The notes: generated by a model not told the origin, from the sequence alone. Positions 1-9,324 are shown, numbered from the stretch's first letter. The stretch: DNA of 64,000 nucleotides from Flavobacteriales bacterium (GCA_016710685.1 JADJVC010000006.1:620001-684000), one strand, 5' to 3'. Translations and numbers: made by a program.

Positions 1-275
1 TAGCGCCGCTCATTCCCGTTGCTCTGCTGGTGGAGAACGCCGACGGCATGGAAGCCAATTTGCAACGCTTGACCTTCACGCCGAACTACTACAGCCCGGC
101 ATTTTCCATCGCCAACGCGCAACTGGCGGAACAACTCCGTGAACGGAATATCGGCTTGCTGGTTTGGACCGTGAACGAGGAAACGGACATTGAAGGCATG
201 CTTGAGCTGGGCGTGGACGGTATCATTACCGACTTTCCGGAACGCGCGATGGCATTGGTCGGCAAGCGCTACTGA
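1..275 (+). CDS. Glycerophosphodiester phosphodiesterase, C-terminal part (5' end outside window)
   Basis: The reading frame is open from base 3 and ends with TGA at 273-275. About 90 C-terminal residues are present. They resemble the end of the GDPD TIM-barrel: a Y-Y-S-P segment, a strand with LLVWTVNEE (the W-T-V-N motif of the family), then a helix and the closing strand GVDGIITDFPE. The family hydrolyses glycerophosphodiesters to an alcohol and glycerol-3-phosphate. The catalytic His and Glu residues would lie upstream and cannot be checked. The stop overlaps the 3' end of the convergent HPt gene by a few bases. Confidence 0.85.
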   Translation, partial: APLIPVALLVENADGMEANLQRLTFTPNYYSPAFSIANAQLAEQLRERNIGLLVWTVNEETDIEGMLELGVDGIITDFPERAMALVGKRY

Positions 276-1336
276 CCCAACCCGCGCAGAACGTCTTCCA
301 CACCGCGTTCCAAGGTGTCCAGATCGGCATTCCACGCCGCAAGGTCGTCCTGCGAACCGGATTCGCGGATCCGCGCGCACAGCGGAGTGAAACGATCCGC
401 ATCGAAACTGGTAAGTTGAGGTTTAAGCGAATGCACGACGCGCAAGACCTTGTCTTGGTCGCCCGTGCTACGGGCTGCACGTAAGGTGGCCAAACGCTCC
501 GGCGCACTTTTGCGGAAAAGCGCAGCAACCACGGGATCCATGGCCTCAATAATGGCTTGCGCCTGCGGCGATGGAAGGGGAGAACCAGGCGGCGCCACAG
601 CTGGCGACGCAACGGGCTTGTCCGGTTTGGGCTGTTCTTCTTTTCGCCGGTTGCGGAAATCCTTCAGCTCGGCCACTTCCTGTTGCAGGCCCGCCATGGC
701 ACCTTGCAGTTTCTTGCTCACGCGGCCCATGCGGTAGAGCAGCCAGGCCAACAACGCCAACGCTATCGCGGCCGTTCCCAAGGCGATCCACATCCAGAGC
801 TGCATCCGTTCTTCCGTCGATTTTAAGCGCGCCGTCAACGCTGCCTGCTGCATTCCGCCTACTTGTTCCAGACTGTCGCGCACAGCAAGCGAGCGTTCAG
901 CAGATGCTTGGTTAGCAGCGTTCAAACTGTCCAACTCAGTTGTGGCGACCTCGCGTTCCAAGGCCACTAACGTCAAGGCTTCCGTGTAAGCTTCGGTTGC
1001 TTTTCCGCCGCGTGCCAATTGCGTTGCAAGCATGCTGCGCGCTTGCAGCTCAAGCTTTAAAAGACCTGAACTATCGGCCAAGGTTGCCGCCGTGCGAAGT
1101 GCAGATATCGCGTCCGGACCAGTCAACAAAGGAGCTAATTCCATACGGCCCAAAACGCTTTCAGTTAAGTGGCCCAATGAATCCGAATGGCCCAAGGCTG
1201 CGCGCCTTTCGGCAACTACGGCCTTCAAGCTGTCTGCCGTGCGGTTGCCACGTTGTGCATCAGCATTCGGGATGAAAGCGCAGAGCAACAACAGAACGGC
1301 AAAGCCCCGCAGGAGCGGCTGGAGAATTCGAAACAT
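269..1336 (-). CDS. Membrane-anchored histidine phosphotransfer (HPt) domain protein
   Basis: 355 residues. A signal peptide (about 1-28) is followed by a helical, probably periplasmic region (30-175), a transmembrane helix (about 181-203), a short coiled coil (205-228), a Pro/Lys-rich linker, and a C-terminal domain (258-355) that I read as HPt. His302 sits in H-S-L-K-P, the H-x-L-K-P variant I associate with HPt domains of this phylum, followed by a helix ending in L-C-x-x-I. The predicted arrangement puts HPt in the cytoplasm and a sensor-like region outside. No kinase or receiver gene is adjacent. The HPt call is by pattern only; the N-terminal domain is unrecognised. Confidence 0.6.
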   Translation of the reverse strand: MFRILQPLLRGFAVLLLLCAFIPNADAQRGNRTADSLKAVVAERRAALGHSDSLGHLTESVLGRMELAPLLTGPDAISALRTAATLADSSGLLKLELQARSMLATQLARGGKATEAYTEALTLVALEREVATTELDSLNAANQASAERSLAVRDSLEQVGGMQQAALTARLKSTEERMQLWMWIALGTAAIALALLAWLLYRMGRVSKKLQGAMAGLQQEVAELKDFRNRRKEEQPKPDKPVASPAVAPPGSPLPSPQAQAIIEAMDPVVAALFRKSAPERLATLRAARSTGDQDKVLRVVHSLKPQLTSFDADRFTPLCARIRESGSQDDLAAWNADLDTLERGVEDVLRGLGQ

Positions 1337-1402
1337 GGCGCGAAGCTATTGTTGCGACGCTCATTTCCGGTCCGCTTCGCGTAGCTTTCCGCCGCCGCCA
1401 CC

Positions 1403-2638
1403 ATGGAAACATTTGCCGCTTTCTCCCTCTTGATCGTTATTGCCGCGCTCTTCGCGTATTTGAACTTCCGCTTCGTCAAGCTGCCGGCGGCCATCGGCCT
1501 GATGTTCATCGCCCTGTTGTTCTCGGTGCTCCTGGTGGCCGTGGGCAAGGTGATGCCGCACTTGTTGGGCGACATGCAGTCGCTCGTGGAGCGGCTCGAC
1601 ATTTCCCGTTTGTTGATGAACAACATGTTGGGCTTCCTGCTGTTTGCAGGAGCCATCCACATCAAGATCGACGTGCTGCGCCAAGAGAAATGGGCCGTAA
1701 TGGCGCTTTCCACCGTAGGCGTAGTGACCAGCACCATGCTCGTGGGTTCCTTGATGTACTATCTGCTCCATTGGTTCGGCATTGAAATGGAATTCCTGCA
1801 CTGCCTGATGTTCGGTGCGCTCATATCACCTACGGACCCCATTGCCGTGCTTGGCATCCTGAAGGAAGCCAAGGTGCCGCCATCACTGGAAATGAAGATC
1901 GCCGGTGAGTCGCTGTTCAATGATGGTGTCGCCGTGGTAGTGTTCCTCACCATTCTGGAGATCGCTGAAAGCCCCGGCAGTTTCGGTGCGATGGACGTAG
2001 CCGCGCTTTTCGCTCAGGAGGCCATCGGCGGCATCGCGTTCGGCTTGGCCATAGGCTACATCGCATTCCTGCTCATGCGCAGCATAGACAATTACAAGGT
2101 GGAGGTGCTGCTCTCCCTTGCGGTGGTCATGGGCGGTTCTTCGCGGGCCCAGGCGTTGCATGTCTCCGGTCCGCTCGCCATGGTGGTGGCAGGTATCCTC
2201 ATCGGTAATCATGGAAAGAAGCACGCCATGAGCAAGATCACGGAGGAATACGTGGACAAATTCTGGGAGTTGATCGACGAGATCCTGAATGCCGTGCTCT
2301 TCGTATTGATAGGTCTGGAGCTGCTCTTAGTGAAACTCGATCCCGTCCATTTCGCGGTGGGCGGCATCGCCATTGTTGCGATCCTGCTAGTGCGCTATGT
2401 TTCCGTGTGGGTGCCCGCGCAGCTCATCCGTTTCCAAGAAAAAATGGGCCACCAAACGCTGCTCATGCTCACATGGGGCGGCTTGCGCGGCGGTATCTCC
2501 ATTGCCATGGCCATATCGTTGGGCACCAACTTCGACCGCGGACTGTGGATCACGCTCACCTATATCGTGGTGACCTTCTCGATACTGGTTCAGGGCCTCA
2601 CCATCGGCAAGCTGGCAAAGCGCTTGGCCAAGGCCTGA
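1403..2638 (+). CDS. Na+/H+ antiporter of the CPA1 (NhaP-type) family
   Basis: 411 residues and about 12 hydrophobic segments, the usual size for a short bacterial CPA1 exchanger with no large cytoplasmic tail. The family signature is present: S-P-T-D-P-I-A around residues 142-148 in the TM segment that forms the ion site, and GESLFNDG at 168-175 in the next. It should exchange cytoplasmic Na+ or K+ for protons at the inner membrane. The start is 66 bp from the start of the divergent HPt gene. The exact ion cannot be told from sequence. Confidence 0.9.
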   Translation: METFAAFSLLIVIAALFAYLNFRFVKLPAAIGLMFIALLFSVLLVAVGKVMPHLLGDMQSLVERLDISRLLMNNMLGFLLFAGAIHIKIDVLRQEKWAVMALSTVGVVTSTMLVGSLMYYLLHWFGIEMEFLHCLMFGALISPTDPIAVLGILKEAKVPPSLEMKIAGESLFNDGVAVVVFLTILEIAESPGSFGAMDVAALFAQEAIGGIAFGLAIGYIAFLLMRSIDNYKVEVLLSLAVVMGGSSRAQALHVSGPLAMVVAGILIGNHGKKHAMSKITEEYVDKFWELIDEILNAVLFVLIGLELLLVKLDPVHFAVGGIAIVAILLVRYVSVWVPAQLIRFQEKMGHQTLLMLTWGGLRGGISIAMAISLGTNFDRGLWITLTYIVVTFSILVQGLTIGKLAKRLAKA

Positions 2639-2680
2639 GTCCCATCAACTTCTCCCACAGAGGACGTTGATATCAGTAAT

Positions 2681-3934
2681 TCACTTCACCACGAACCGCG
2701 CAGTGGTGCGCGACCGCTGCTCGATCAACACGTCTTTGTCCTTGAGCAATTGGTCCAACGTCTTTTCGTCGTAGTGCCGAACAGTGATCAATTGGCAGGC
2801 TTCGTTGTAACGCACTTGGTAGTCTTTGCCCAGTTCCTGAATGAGTTCCCTGCTTCGCGGCGTATCGTCTACCGCTACGCTGAAGGCCAGGGCGCTGTTC
2901 TGCATGAGGTCAATGCGCACGTTCCGCTCCGCGAAAACCTTGAAAATGGCGCTCAAATTTTCCTCAACGATAAAGCTGAGGTCGCGTGGCGTGATGCTGA
3001 TGAGAAGCTGCTGTGCCTTAACAATGAAGGAAGGAACCAGCGTGTCGCGGTCGGTTGCTTCGCTGATGGTACTTCCTTCCGCTGCGGCGTCTAAAAAGGA
3101 GCGTACGTAGAGCGGAATATTCTTGCGCTGCAAAGGCTGCAAAGTCCGCGGGTGGATCACGCTGGCGCCAAAATAGCTAAGCTCGATCGCTTCGCGGTAG
3201 CTGATGCGTTCCAACAATTTCGTGTCCGGAAAAACATGGGGGTCCGCATTGAACATGCCCGCCACGTCTTTCCAGATCGTCACGCTTTCCGCATTGAGCA
3301 AATAGGCAAATATGGCTGCGGAAAAATCCGATCCCTCGCGGCCGAGCGTAGTGGTGGAACCGTCCGGAGCGCTGCCGATGAAACCTTGTGTCACCACGCG
3401 CAGCGGGCTTTTCGGTGCGTTGGCCAGGAACTGCTCCGCACCTTTCGCGGATGCTTCCCAGTTCACGCCGGCCGCGCGGTACCGTGCATCGGTACGCACC
3501 ACGGCGCGTGCGTCCCACCATGCACTGGCAACACCGGCGGCATTCAAATGCGCCTGTACGATGATGCTGCTCCACATTTCGCCGAAGGACACAATTTGGT
3601 CGTAATGCCGATCGATGTTTTTCGTGGGCTTGCCGCCCAAAAGCGCTCGCATTGCACGGAACTCGTCCCCAAGTCGCACATGTGCTGTGCGGTCTTCCGG
3701 GGCGACTTCCAACAAAATATCCCCATGTGCTTTTTCCAACGCATCCACAGCTTCATTCAAGGGGCGGCCATCCAGCCATGCCCAAGTGATGGCTTCCAAC
3801 GCATTGGTGGTTTTGCCCATGGCGCTCACCACGATCACCAGGTCGTCCAGACCGGATCGCTTCACCACGTCCGCCACATTGCGCACGCCTTCGGCATTTT
3901 TCACGCTGGCACCACCGAATTTGAAGACTTTCAT
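2681..3934 (-). CDS. lysC: Aspartate kinase (monofunctional)
   Basis: 417 residues from the ATG at 3934. A longer in-frame start at 3982 is rejected because the family begins with M-K-V-F-K-F-G-G-A-S-V and because ATG 3934 overlaps the upstream stop as ATGA. The kinase domain (1-280) has KFGG near the start, SFGE at 116-119 and GREGSDFSA at 198-206, all substrate or ATP contacts in this family. Two ACT-like regulatory domains follow to the end, the usual site of lysine or threonine feedback. No homoserine dehydrogenase domain is fused. It catalyses the first step from aspartate to lysine, threonine and methionine. Last gene of a coupled GNAT / GT-C / kinase operon. Confidence 0.93.
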   Translation of the reverse strand: MKVFKFGGASVKNAEGVRNVADVVKRSGLDDLVIVVSAMGKTTNALEAITWAWLDGRPLNEAVDALEKAHGDILLEVAPEDRTAHVRLGDEFRAMRALLGGKPTKNIDRHYDQIVSFGEMWSSIIVQAHLNAAGVASAWWDARAVVRTDARYRAAGVNWEASAKGAEQFLANAPKSPLRVVTQGFIGSAPDGSTTTLGREGSDFSAAIFAYLLNAESVTIWKDVAGMFNADPHVFPDTKLLERISYREAIELSYFGASVIHPRTLQPLQRKNIPLYVRSFLDAAAEGSTISEATDRDTLVPSFIVKAQQLLISITPRDLSFIVEENLSAIFKVFAERNVRIDLMQNSALAFSVAVDDTPRSRELIQELGKDYQVRYNEACQLITVRHYDEKTLDQLLKDKDVLIEQRSRTTARFVVK

Positions 3935-5433
3935 GGATTTGGATCGTTGTCGCGCAAGATCACGAAGCTGCTGTTTTGCCAAACCGGTTTCAGGCGTTCT
4001 TCATGCCGCACGGTCCGCAACACTTGTTCATCGTAAATGCCCGCGTGCTTTGGATCGGTGCAAAGCAACACCAGTCCCGGCATTTTTCCCGGAACGCCAT
4101 TGTTTTCCGCAACTGGCCACAATGCCACCGGTAACCCGGTGTACAAGTGGACCGCCCAAGGCCTTCCGGCTCCGATGGCTACTCCCTCCGGGTCAAGCTG
4201 CTTGATCTCTGCAAAGGCTTCTTTGGCCTCGGCGCTGTAAGGCCCCGGAACGGGCCGGTCGTATGTTGAAGCATAAAGCTGCAAGCCTTTGGCATGTGCG
4301 AGCAGAAATAACGCCAATAACGCGGCCACTGTTTTTCCGGAAGGCAGATGCACGCGTGCGGCAAACCAAGCCATTCCGTTTAGCAGAAAGCGGAACACGA
4401 TAGGGAGCATCGGCACCAGAAAGCGGTCGTTCGCGGCGGTGTACGGATAGCAAAGCAGCATGACCATCCACAATGCGAAGAGCACATCGCCCGCATCCGG
4501 CCGACTACGGTAGCGCCTCACCATGCCCGTGATCACGGCCACCAGGACAAACGGTACCAAGATGCGGTTCATCCACATGGGCAACTCTTGCTCAAAGAAT
4601 TGCCAACAGGTCCAAGCGTAGGCCGGCACGTTCGCCATGATCGTTCCCGGAAGGCTTCCGCCGGTGAACACATGGGCGTACCACGCATCCCCGGCAGCGT
4701 TGCCGAGCAGCCATGGTGCAACCAAGGCCAGGTGGATTATCAAAGGAAGGAACATAAGACCGATGGTTTCCAGCAATTTCGGCCTTGGCCCGTGCCGATG
4801 GTGCCGCAGTAAAAGAAAATGAAGCAGCATTGTAGCATACAGTACCCAGCCCGCACTTTTCACCACCGTGGCGAAACCTACAGTCACGACGGTTCCCCAT
4901 CGGGAAGGAGCGTCGTACCGTTGCATCAGTAACAGCGCGACAAGCACCAAGCAGCCTAGCAACAAGTCGGGCATGATCTCCGATGCCGCTTGCAACACAT
5001 GCCTGTCATAAGCGAACAGCAATGCTGCGAGCAGTGCAGGCAGGGGACCGAAAGAAAGCGGTCCAGCACTTCGACACAGAAAAATGAAGCAGAGCATGGC
5101 GGAAAGGAAGAGCAAGGTGGAATTCAGCAACAGATAGGGCTGCACGTTGTCGCCAAAGGCACCCCAAAACGGCGCGATCACCACTGAAAAGCCGACGCCT
5201 TTAGGAACCGGACCATAGAGGGCATGGTTGGGCACTTCGTCATCGGGGTTTGCGAGCTGGAAGTTTGAAATGTCGCGGGCTTGGCTGAGGTATTGTGCAA
5301 AATCGTCACCCCAATCGTGGGTATCCTTTGCGCCGAACTGGAATAGAGGGAGAAGCAGCACGGCGAGAACAAGGAGCCATCCCCAAGGCAAACGCGCCTT
5401 CGGTGCCTCTCCGGATGCGCCGTCGCGGGTCAT
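3931..5433 (-). CDS. Polytopic membrane protein resembling GT-C (PMT/ArnT-like) glycosyltransferases
   Basis: 500 residues with about 11 hydrophobic segments. After the first TM helix comes a loop with DWGDDFAQYL (about 40-49), placed like the acidic catalytic motif of GT-C enzymes that use lipid-linked sugar donors at the outer face of the inner membrane. A soluble C-terminal region of about 110 residues follows the last TM, as in the family. ATG and TGA both overlap neighbouring genes by 4 bp, so it is translated between the GNAT and aspartokinase genes. Donor and acceptor are unknown. Membership in GT-C is inferred from architecture and this loop, not from a search. Confidence 0.65.
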   Translation of the reverse strand: MTRDGASGEAPKARLPWGWLLVLAVLLLPLFQFGAKDTHDWGDDFAQYLSQARDISNFQLANPDDEVPNHALYGPVPKGVGFSVVIAPFWGAFGDNVQPYLLLNSTLLFLSAMLCFIFLCRSAGPLSFGPLPALLAALLFAYDRHVLQAASEIMPDLLLGCLVLVALLLMQRYDAPSRWGTVVTVGFATVVKSAGWVLYATMLLHFLLLRHHRHGPRPKLLETIGLMFLPLIIHLALVAPWLLGNAAGDAWYAHVFTGGSLPGTIMANVPAYAWTCWQFFEQELPMWMNRILVPFVLVAVITGMVRRYRSRPDAGDVLFALWMVMLLCYPYTAANDRFLVPMLPIVFRFLLNGMAWFAARVHLPSGKTVAALLALFLLAHAKGLQLYASTYDRPVPGPYSAEAKEAFAEIKQLDPEGVAIGAGRPWAVHLYTGLPVALWPVAENNGVPGKMPGLVLLCTDPKHAGIYDEQVLRTVRHEERLKPVWQNSSFVILRDNDPNP

Positions 5434-5963
5434 TGCCCGGCCAATTCCACCAATTGCACCTTATCCAAACGGCCGTTCACCCACGCCCCGTCCAAGTCCG
5501 CCCCCAGGCGCTTGTAGAAGCGGATCGCACCTTCATTCCAATCCAGCACTTGCCAAGTAAGATGGTGGTACTCCCGCTTAACGGCTTCTGCCGCGCATGC
5601 CTTGAATAGCAACTCGCCGATGCCCAGTCCGCGTGCGTTTTCCGTTACCACAATGTCTTCCAAATAACCAACGCGCCCGCGCCAAGTGGAGTAGCGCTCG
5701 TAGCAGATGGCAATTCCGAGGATCTTACCCTCGTCAACGATACCCGAGGTGCCTTCGTTTTCTGATCGTCTGATTTTCTGATCGTCTGATTGAAAGGCCA
5801 CCCAGCCCCACCACACCGGCGAAGGCCCGAAGCCCGCATCACGCATCGCTTCCTCGGTCACGGTTACTGCTTCCGGCTCTTTTTCGAACATCGCCAATTC
5901 CTTCACCAACGCCAGCATTTGCGGCACATCTCGAGCTTCTGCCTTGCGGATCGTGATCTCCAT
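5430..5963 (-). CDS. GNAT family N-acetyltransferase carrying an in-frame repeat insertion
   Basis: 177 residues from ATG 5963 (M-E-I-T-I-R-K-A); an upstream in-frame ATG at 6020 would add 19 residues unlike the family. The fold is clear: ENARGLGIGELLF is the acetyl-CoA pyrophosphate loop (R-x-x-G-x-G/A), followed by the W-x-V-L-D-W-N and A-I-R-F-Y-K-R-L-G-A strands typical of diamine (SSAT-like) acetyltransferases. Between the W-W-G-W-V-A strand and G-K-I-L-G-I lie about 18 extra residues rich in D, Q, K, R and E. They are encoded by two perfect 16-bp direct repeats (5758-5789) that also occur as dispersed sequence elsewhere. First gene of the operon leading to aspartokinase. The substrate is unknown. 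Confidence 0.85.
   Translation of the reverse strand: MEITIRKAEARDVPQMLALVKELAMFEKEPEAVTVTEEAMRDAGFGPSPVWWGWVAFQSDDQKIRRSENEGTSGIVDEGKILGIAICYERYSTWRGRVGYLEDIVVTENARGLGIGELLFKACAAEAVKREYHHLTWQVLDWNEGAIRFYKRLGADLDGAWVNGRLDKVQLVELAGQ
5758..5789. repeat. Two perfect tandem copies of a 16-bp dispersed repeat inside a gene
   Basis: TTTTCTGATCGTCTGA occurs at 5758-5773 and again at 5774-5789. Read on the minus strand it is translated within the GNAT gene, and because 16 is not a multiple of 3 the two copies encode different residues. Parts of the same word recur at 6018-6031 and 58221-58295. Confidence 0.9.
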
Positions 5964-6017
5964 GGTGCCCAAAGATCGCGCACAGCCGATATTTGCAGCA
6001 CAACATTCGCAGCCGGT

Positions 6018-6031
6018 CATTTTCTGATCGG
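6018..6031. repeat. Dispersed repeat fragment upstream of fbp
   Basis: TCATTTTCTGATCG here matches a stretch near 58281-58294 and the core of the 16-bp unit at 5758. It lies between the GNAT and fbp starts. Confidence 0.6.
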
Positions 6032-6069
6032 TTCTTGAGCGAAGTTGAAATACTGTTCATCTGATCGAC

Positions 6070-7035
6070 ATGGCCAACATCACCACACTCGCAGAATTCA
6101 TTTCCGAACGCCAACACGAGTTCACCTACGCTACTGGCGAACTTTCGCAGCTCCTCACCAGTTTTCGCCTCGCGGGCAAAATGGTGAACCGCGAAGTGAA
6201 CAAGGCCGGATTGGCCGAGGACATCATTGGAGCGCAAGGCACTGAAAACGTGCAAGGCGAACAACAACAAAAACTCGACGTGTATGCCAACGACCTCTTT
6301 CTGCGGTTGCTCCGCAGCCAAGGCATGGTGTGCGCCGTGGCCAGCGAAGAGAACGACGACATCGTCCATTTCGATAACGGTGGTAAGTACGTGGTAACGA
6401 TGGATCCACTGGACGGCAGCAGCAACATCGATGTGAACGTGAGCATCGGCACCATCTTCAGCATCTATCGCCGCCTCAGCGAAGGTCCCAAGGCCACCAT
6501 GGAAGATTTTATGCAGCCGGGCAAGGACCAAGTGGCAGCGGGCTACATCATATACGGTAGCAGCACCATGCTCGTTTACACTACCGGCCACGGTGTGAAC
6601 GGCTTCACATTGGACCCCAGCATCGGCACCTTTTGCCTGAGCCACCCCAACATGAAAGCGCCTGTGGACGGCAAAATGTACTCCGTTAACGAAGGCAATT
6701 ACTACGACTTCACTGACGGCGTTCGCAACTACATCGATGACTGCAAAAAGCAGAAGTTCAGTGCGCGCTACATCGGCAGCTTAGTGGCCGATTTTCACCG
6801 CAACCTGCTGAAGGGTGGCATCTATTTGTACCCCGCAACAAAGAAGGCACCCAACGGAAAGCTGCGCCTGCTCTATGAAGCCAACACACTGGCCATGATC
6901 GTGGAACAAGCCGGTGGCATCGCGACGGACGGTATCACGCGTATCCTCGACCTTAAGCCTACGGAGCTTCACCAACGTTGCCCGCTTTACATCGGAAGCA
7001 AGAACATGGTGGAAAAGGCGATGGGGATGAAGTAA
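6070..7035 (+). CDS. fbp: Fructose-1,6-bisphosphatase, class I
   Basis: 321 residues, normal for class I FBPase. The metal-binding core DPLDGSSNID (about 115-124) is intact, preceded by the acidic E-E-N-D-D segment that supplies further metal ligands. The later D-F-H-R-N and Y-E-A-N-T-L-A-M-I-V-E-Q-A-G-G-I elements of the C-terminal half are also present. The enzyme removes the 1-phosphate of fructose-1,6-bisphosphate in gluconeogenesis, in the cytoplasm. The N-terminal A-E-F-I-S-E-R-Q fits the family start, and no longer in-frame ATG is better. It is transcribed away from the GNAT operon. Confidence 0.96.
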   Translation: MANITTLAEFISERQHEFTYATGELSQLLTSFRLAGKMVNREVNKAGLAEDIIGAQGTENVQGEQQQKLDVYANDLFLRLLRSQGMVCAVASEENDDIVHFDNGGKYVVTMDPLDGSSNIDVNVSIGTIFSIYRRLSEGPKATMEDFMQPGKDQVAAGYIIYGSSTMLVYTTGHGVNGFTLDPSIGTFCLSHPNMKAPVDGKMYSVNEGNYYDFTDGVRNYIDDCKKQKFSARYIGSLVADFHRNLLKGGIYLYPATKKAPNGKLRLLYEANTLAMIVEQAGGIATDGITRILDLKPTELHQRCPLYIGSKNMVEKAMGMK

Positions 7036-7050
7036 GCACCCCGGGCCCGA

Positions 7051-9234
7051 TCACTCCGCAATCACTACCCGCCGCACTACCGGTGTTGCGAACCCTTCGC
7101 AGCGCAACAGGTAGACCCCGGCAGGGATGTTGCCAAGATTTAGTTGGGCATTGCCACTGGCATCCACTTGGATCACGGTGCGACCTAACGCATCCACCAA
7201 GGTCAATGCATGTCGTTTGCCATCCGCCGGCAACAGCACGTTCAACACCTCCGTTGCAGGGACTGGCCAAACTGCAAATCCGTCCAAGGCTTCCGTTTCG
7301 GTACTGCTTACCACGGCATTGTGCCGCGCATTCCATTCCTGGTAGAACTGGTTGGTGATGGAGGCATTGTGGATGATCAACGTATTCTCATCGTTCACGG
7401 TTTCCGCGCTGGTGGTCCAGTTGTGGCTGCCCGTGATCACGAGCGGATCGTTCGCGAAGCCCTCGTCGATAATGGCGTATTTGTGATGGAACAGGCCGGG
7501 TTCATCCAAATGCGATACGAGGTTCACGCCTTGGCCCACCAAGTAGTTAAATTCGGAACCGATGGTGTAGATGTCCTCCACATCACCCGCCACAAGCATC
7601 CCCGGCCGGTTGTTGGCTGCAATAATGGCATCGCCTAAGGTGTTTTCCGTAAGCACATAGAGGGCTAACCGCACATTGTGTTGGGCATCGTCCAACGCCC
7701 GTGCGATCCGCGCCGTTACGCCGTCGGTAGGGCTGAAGAAACTCTCAACGTACGTTCCGCCCACGTTGAAAAGATGCGGTGTGTTGTCCGTTTTATCAGC
7801 CCCGAACTTGCTTTGTGATGGCACCGGCTGTGCACCGCTGCCGCCCCACATCTCCTCGAACTCAGCGCGGTAGCAACGTGCCAATGCCTGATCTTGGATG
7901 AACACCAAGTTGTTGTAGTCATCGAAGAAACCCTGTGTGGTCCAGTTGCAAGAACCGCTCATGATGGTGGCCTTGGAAGCATCTTCGGCATCGATCACGA
8001 AGAACTTGTCGTGGGTACCGCTGCCCAGGCCGTCGGTACGGTAGAGCACGGGAATTGCGGGGTCCAAGCTGTTCAACGCCCAATTGCTCGTGCTGCCTTC
8101 CGCGACCCAGCGTACCGTAACGCCGCGGTCGTACGCGGCGTTGACAGCGGCCACTAAAAAGTCGCTGTTGGTGTTGTACATGGCAATGTCCAAGGTGGTC
8201 TCCGCCCGGTCGATGTAGGCTTTGATGGTGTCATCCACCGCATCAAAAAGCGCAATGGCGTCAGTGCCACTGCTAACCGAATGGTCCACGCTCTTGTTGA
8301 AGTATACTTTGATGCCCCCCGACAGAGGCGAAGCTGTGGAGTATAGACCGACCTGCGAGAACGCGGTATCAGACCCGTCCACGGAGAAGACTTTGGCGTA
8401 GTAGAACGTGGCGGAAGCCAAGCCGGCAAGGACGGCCGAATGCGAAGTGCCCATGGACGCATCTCCGCCGAGCTGCCCCAGTGCAGGCGTTGTGCCGTAG
8501 AACACCTGTGACGTACCGGCCTGGTTGGTCTGCCAATTCAGGGTGAACCCGGTCGGCGTGATCACCGCTTGCGTCATCGGGGGCAATACGGCGATGGACC
8601 CGAACGGCGTAATGTCGCTGGTGGCACGCGGCAGCAACTGGTAGCCGCTGGTGTAAGGTGAAGACGGGTCGAATTGCGATGCGATGCCCGTAATGTCCAC
8701 GGCCCCCGCAGGGATCGGCGTGCCGATCATTGGATGGCCAGTGCGCAGGTAGACGTCCGCTTGTTGGCCGCCCGATTGCACGATGTATGTGTTCGATGCG
8801 AATGTGCCGCTTGCATTGAAAGTCACGCCTTCCAAGCGCACGATCTCGCCTTCCACGCTTTCATCCAGTCCATTCGGCGTGATCACTTGGGCAGCGGGCA
8901 ACGCATTGCCGGAACTCGTTACCGCAAAGGCCGTTATCGGTGTGATCTCCAACAGGCCGCTGTAGTTCGTCAATGTGCCGGTCAGCGTGATGGCATCCCC
9001 CATATTGGGCGCAAAACCGGGAGCGGAACCGGATCCCGGAAAGGCGGCAATACCGCCCGTGGCATCCTGCACGTAGCGCACGCTGCCCAAGGAAGGATCA
9101 GAGGTAACTATCCCGCTTACGGTAACGGAGCTGCCTAAACTGGCATTGCGGGCGTCGGACACGGTTTGGGCCGATAGGCCGATGGTCAACGTGCAAACGA
9201 ATGAGAAAAGAGTGGAGCGGACAAGATGTATCAT
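7051..9234 (-). CDS. Secreted phospholipase D-fold protein (nuclease-like) with T9SS sorting domain
   Basis: 727 residues from ATG 9234, chosen because it begins a signal peptide (M-I-H-L-V-R-S ... LSAQ); the open frame extends 33 codons further without fitting. Order: signal peptide; an OB-fold-like region of about 200 residues; a fibronectin III domain of about 90; then two PLD half-sites, HDKFFVID followed by GSCNWT and HHKYAIID followed by GSHNWT, both complete HxKxxxxD motifs. The C-terminal 80 residues (W-P-V-P-A ... GVYLLR) form a type A T9SS sorting domain, so export to the surface or medium is expected. PLD-fold proteins include DNases and phospholipases; the divergent EEP-fold neighbour favours a nuclease role. 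Confidence 0.88.
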   Translation of the reverse strand: MIHLVRSTLFSFVCTLTIGLSAQTVSDARNASLGSSVTVSGIVTSDPSLGSVRYVQDATGGIAAFPGSGSAPGFAPNMGDAITLTGTLTNYSGLLEITPITAFAVTSSGNALPAAQVITPNGLDESVEGEIVRLEGVTFNASGTFASNTYIVQSGGQQADVYLRTGHPMIGTPIPAGAVDITGIASQFDPSSPYTSGYQLLPRATSDITPFGSIAVLPPMTQAVITPTGFTLNWQTNQAGTSQVFYGTTPALGQLGGDASMGTSHSAVLAGLASATFYYAKVFSVDGSDTAFSQVGLYSTASPLSGGIKVYFNKSVDHSVSSGTDAIALFDAVDDTIKAYIDRAETTLDIAMYNTNSDFLVAAVNAAYDRGVTVRWVAEGSTSNWALNSLDPAIPVLYRTDGLGSGTHDKFFVIDAEDASKATIMSGSCNWTTQGFFDDYNNLVFIQDQALARCYRAEFEEMWGGSGAQPVPSQSKFGADKTDNTPHLFNVGGTYVESFFSPTDGVTARIARALDDAQHNVRLALYVLTENTLGDAIIAANNRPGMLVAGDVEDIYTIGSEFNYLVGQGVNLVSHLDEPGLFHHKYAIIDEGFANDPLVITGSHNWTTSAETVNDENTLIIHNASITNQFYQEWNARHNAVVSSTETEALDGFAVWPVPATEVLNVLLPADGKRHALTLVDALGRTVIQVDASGNAQLNLGNIPAGVYLLRCEGFATPVVRRVVIAE

Positions 9235-9324
9235 GGTGCAAAGGTCGGTTATCGCAAAATGGCAACGGTCAATTGGACAGATCGGCACGATGCTGGATAA
9301 CTTGCCCCCCAGATCAACCGACAC

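Noticed and set aside
3152..4036. 294-codon plus-strand frame
   Set aside because: Antisense to aspartokinase; no recognisable motif.
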